DNA of 6,773 nucleotides from Deltaproteobacteria bacterium (lineage in GTDB: Bacteria > Desulfobacterota > Desulfobacteria > Desulfobacterales > ETH-SRB1). The stretch is from assembly GCA_030627405.1 (NCBI GenBank), contig DAOUSD010000092.1, positions 1 through 6,773 on the forward strand, written 5' to 3'. A program made the position numbers and the translations under genes. Under the pieces are notes generated by a model. The model had not been told where the DNA came from. It saw nothing but the letters and a program-made list of their open reading frames with translations, and made no database searches. Positions 5,281 through 6,773 of the stretch are shown in pieces (positions within the stretch are counted from its first letter, which is position 1; every line of letters starts with the position of its first letter).

Positions 5281-5459
5281 AGTTTACACTTTTTTCGAAA
5301 AAGCGTGTGTTATCGAATTGAATGCCGATGTCGAAATTAGAAATTAGAAATTAGAAATTAGAAATTAGGTAAGGCATCTACATCTTTGTATTTTTTCCAA
5401 TTTCCAATTTCTAGTTTCAAATTTCACTGCCAAAATACAAAATCAACAAAGTGTAAACT
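5281..5459. repeat. Palindromic repeat block with 12-bp perfect inverted ends
   Basis: AGTTTACACTTT (5281-5292) is exactly repeated in reverse complement at 5448-5459. Inside lie a tandem (GAAATTA)5 array, its imperfect complement CCAATTTCCAATTTCTAG (5398-5415) and a small hairpin CTTTTTtcgAAAAAG (5289-5303). Words such as GAAATTGGAAATT are shared with the elements at 1827 and 4572, but the ends differ from the GTAAC type and no clear target duplication flanks it. An outer inverted pair GGCATCCT (5264-5271) / AGGATGCC (5478-5485) encloses it and overlaps the first start codon of the minus-strand gene. The block occupies the promoter region of that gene. Confidence 0.65.
5333..5367 (+). repeat. 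Five perfect tandem GAAATTA heptamers
   Basis: Five uninterrupted copies of GAAATTA occupy 35 bases. Such short perfect tandem arrays can change copy number by replication slippage. Located about 65-100 bp upstream of the HsdR-N-like gene start, inside the larger inverted repeat. Confidence 0.9.
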
Positions 5460-5485
5460 ACTTTTGACTTATCGTGTAGGATGCC

Positions 5486-5780
5486 TTCATTTTCATATAT
5501 AATCCCGTTTTCCATAAAAAATAAAGCAAAAGATCACTAACAAGTGATATTTTCAAAAAGCTAAAGCATTACCATTTTTTTAATAATTTTTGACGGCTTT
5601 CTAAACCCATCAATATCATTGAAGAAACCTGTCAATACTATAAGAATTTTAAGATGAATGCATTTAAGACTTTTATTAAACTTGACATTTTTGAAATGAA
5701 GGATAAATATTTTCAATTTATTCAACAGGTAATTTTATTAGATCAAATAATATGATCAGTCTTATCCTTTTATTTGTAAT
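5486..5780. other. Intergenic leader region of the EIIA-ClC operon
   Basis: About 295 bases without a credible reading frame, very AT-rich. It contains a small hairpin, ATCACT (5533-5538) and AGTGAT (5543-5548) with a 4-nt loop, followed by ATTTT. This could be a weak terminator or an operator. The promoter candidate at 5682-5711 is nearer the gene. Nothing else could be recognised. Confidence 0.4.
5682..5711 (+). promoter_or_regulatory. Candidate promoter of the EIIA-ClC operon
   Basis: A perfect TTGACA (5682-5687), an 18-nt spacer and AATATT (5706-5711, four of six) lie about 70 bp before the first gene. The composition is so AT-rich that chance -10 matches are common. Confidence 0.35.
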
Positions 5781-6464
5781 ATGAAACTTAATTTAAACGA
5801 TATGGCAAGGTGTCTTGATCTTCCTGATAGTACTGTAGATCGCTGGATACGTCAGGGCAGAATACCGATACATAGAAGCGGAAATGGTTGTATATTTAAA
5901 GAGTCTATTCTTGAAAAATGGGCATTTAATCACGGCCTTCGATTTTCTTTGCCAAATGAGGAAAGAAAAAAAGAACAGAACTTAGGGCTGACAACTCTTC
6001 TGCCTGCAATGCAACTTGGGGGAGTTTTTCATGACATTAAGGGCGATGATGTTGAATCAGTTCTTAAGTCGGCAGTGGATAAAGTGCCTGTTCCGGCAAT
6101 AAATAAGGAAGGGTTATATAAAAGGCTGCTCGAAAGAGAAGCTTTAACATCAACAGGCATAGGCAAAGGCGTTGCTATCCCTCATCCACGCGCTCCTCTG
6201 CCGGAAGAAACAGACAAATCTTTAATAACTACGTGTTTTCTTGAAAAGTCGATAGACTTTGAGGCCGTTGATGACAGGCCGGTGTTTGTTATGTTCATTC
6301 TATTAAGCACATCTATAAAAAATCATTTACATCTTCTTTCAAGGCTTGCTTTTTGTGTACGCGATGACTTATTTGTCGAATTTTTGAGAACATATCCGGA
6401 TAGTTCTTCACTTTTATCGAAAATAGCTGACTGTGAAAATATACTCGACAGAGCGGACAATTAG
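5781..6464 (+). CDS. HTH DNA-binding domain fused to PTS EIIA type-2 (PtsN-like) domain
   Basis: 227 residues in two parts. Residues 1-55 form an excisionase/MerR-like helix-turn-helix (LNDMARCLDLPDSTVDRWIR, then QGRIPIHRSG), typical of DNA-binding domains that recognise short sites. Residues about 80-222 are a fructose/nitrogen-type EIIA domain with the phosphorylatable histidine in GKGVAIPHPRAP (H135), followed by the LLSTSIKNHLHLLSRLAF segment common to PtsN. In PTS chains this histidine takes phosphate from HPr or NPr. A fusion to DNA binding suggests a regulator whose state follows PTS phosphorylation, though this is inferred. No Shine-Dalgarno precedes ATG 5781, and an in-frame TAA at 5748 rules out a much longer form. 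The next gene, a ClC channel, begins 11 nt after its stop, so co-transcription is likely. Confidence 0.87.
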   Translation: MKLNLNDMARCLDLPDSTVDRWIRQGRIPIHRSGNGCIFKESILEKWAFNHGLRFSLPNEERKKEQNLGLTTLLPAMQLGGVFHDIKGDDVESVLKSAVDKVPVPAINKEGLYKRLLEREALTSTGIGKGVAIPHPRAPLPEETDKSLITTCFLEKSIDFEAVDDRPVFVMFILLSTSIKNHLHLLSRLAFCVRDDLFVEFLRTYPDSSSLLSKIADCENILDRADN

Positions 6465-6475
6465 GTATTGAAAAT

Positions 6476-6773
6476 ATGCGCATTTTAAGAGGTTGGCGAC
6501 ATCCTGCAAGCTGGACCATTTTTCGCATCGATGACCGTCTTCTTCTTATTTTGATAGCTGTTATTGTAGGCACATGCAGCGGGCTGGCGGCTGTTGTGCT
6601 TAACCGGTCGCTTATTGCGATGTTTGAATGGCTCCATAATTTTCGTCATTATTGGTGGTCATTTATTATACCTGCAATTGGGGCGGCTCTTTCTGCGCTC
6701 TTCCTGGACAAAATTGTAAAAGAAGGCGCCGGACACGGCGTGCCCGAAGTGATTTACAGCGTATCACGTTATG
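6476..6773 (+). CDS. ClC-family chloride channel/transporter, N-terminal part, cut by window edge
   Basis: The first 99 residues of a multi-spanning membrane protein. Residues 21-44 (LLLILIAVIVGTCSGLAAVV) form the first hydrophobic helix and 62-78 (SFIIPAIGAALSALFLD) the next. GAGHGVPEVIYSVSRY follows at 84-99; it corresponds to the ClC signature GSGIPE around the anion pathway. Here the serine that coordinates the central chloride in E. coli ClC is histidine (H87), a variant I recall from a group of bacterial members that often carry C-terminal CBS domains. ClC proteins are homodimeric anion channels or H+/Cl- antiporters of the inner membrane. The start ATG 6476 follows TTAGG (6461-6465) at a 10-nt spacing, overlapping the stop of the EIIA gene. 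The remaining ~85 percent is outside the window, including the gating glutamate. Confidence 0.88.
   Translation, partial: MRILRGWRHPASWTIFRIDDRLLLILIAVIVGTCSGLAAVVLNRSLIAMFEWLHNFRHYWWSFIIPAIGAALSALFLDKIVKEGAGHGVPEVIYSVSRY

Noticed and set aside
5333..5425. CRISPR array suggested by the tandem heptamers
   Set aside because: The units are 7 bp with no spacers, so this is a simple tandem repeat, not CRISPR.
5533..5548. Rho-independent terminator at the ATCACT/AGTGAT hairpin
   Set aside because: The stem is only 6 bp and AT-rich with a short T run, and no gene ends upstream on the plus strand.
6313..6573. 86-codon minus-strand frame across the EIIA/ClC junction
   Set aside because: Antisense to the end of the EIIA gene and start of the ClC gene, no ribosome-binding site or family resemblance.

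Overview
The window is AT-rich bacterial chromosome with ordinary metabolic genes, a decayed restriction-modification remnant and a cluster of short repeat elements. The lipB-lipA pair, the short TrmO, the stand-alone HsdR-N-like protein and the HTH-EIIA/ClC pair suggest a deltaproteobacterial sulfate-reducer lineage (Desulfobacterota, probably Desulfobacterales). That assignment is inferred from gene style, not from a search.

Bases 1-1175 (all minus strand) hold the wreck of a type I restriction-modification island. In transcription order it contains a 49-codon radC remnant, a strong promoter-like site, an hsdM whose start codon abuts a run of ten G, and a fragment of a DUF1016/YhcG-type nuclease gene that runs off the window edge. 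The hsdM has lost its whole catalytic centre: the N-terminal part (to the FTPREV motif) is joined, out of frame, directly to the C-terminal ~72 residues.

Bases 1365-3485 (minus strand) carry lipB and lipA, overlapping by 59 bp (octanoyltransferase and lipoyl synthase, the two steps of de novo protein lipoylation), followed downstream by a short TrmO-type tRNA methyltransferase. A shared TTGACAA box near 3653-3659 could serve back-to-back promoters for lipB and for the divergent gene at 3854.

Bases 3746-4711 hold an uncharacterised zinc-ribbon/HEAT-like/zinc-ribbon protein. It is bracketed by two non-autonomous mobile elements of 73 and 132 bp. Both end in GTAAC(A/C)GTTCAC-type inverted repeats, and each is flanked by its own perfect 8-bp target duplication (AAATATAC; AGTTTTAT). 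A degenerate relative lies between trmO and lipA (1827-1894). The GTAA ends and 8-bp duplications resemble the IS66 family, so these are probably IS66-type MITEs.

Bases 4708-5268 (minus strand) encode a stand-alone HsdR N-terminal-like (PD-(D/E)XK fold) protein. Upstream of it is a third palindromic repeat block with five perfect GAAATTA heptamers inside a 12-bp perfect inverted repeat (5281-5459).

Bases 5781-6773 (plus strand) form an operon of a DNA-binding-domain/PTS-EIIA fusion and the start of a ClC-family chloride channel/transporter, 11 bp apart and cut by the window edge.
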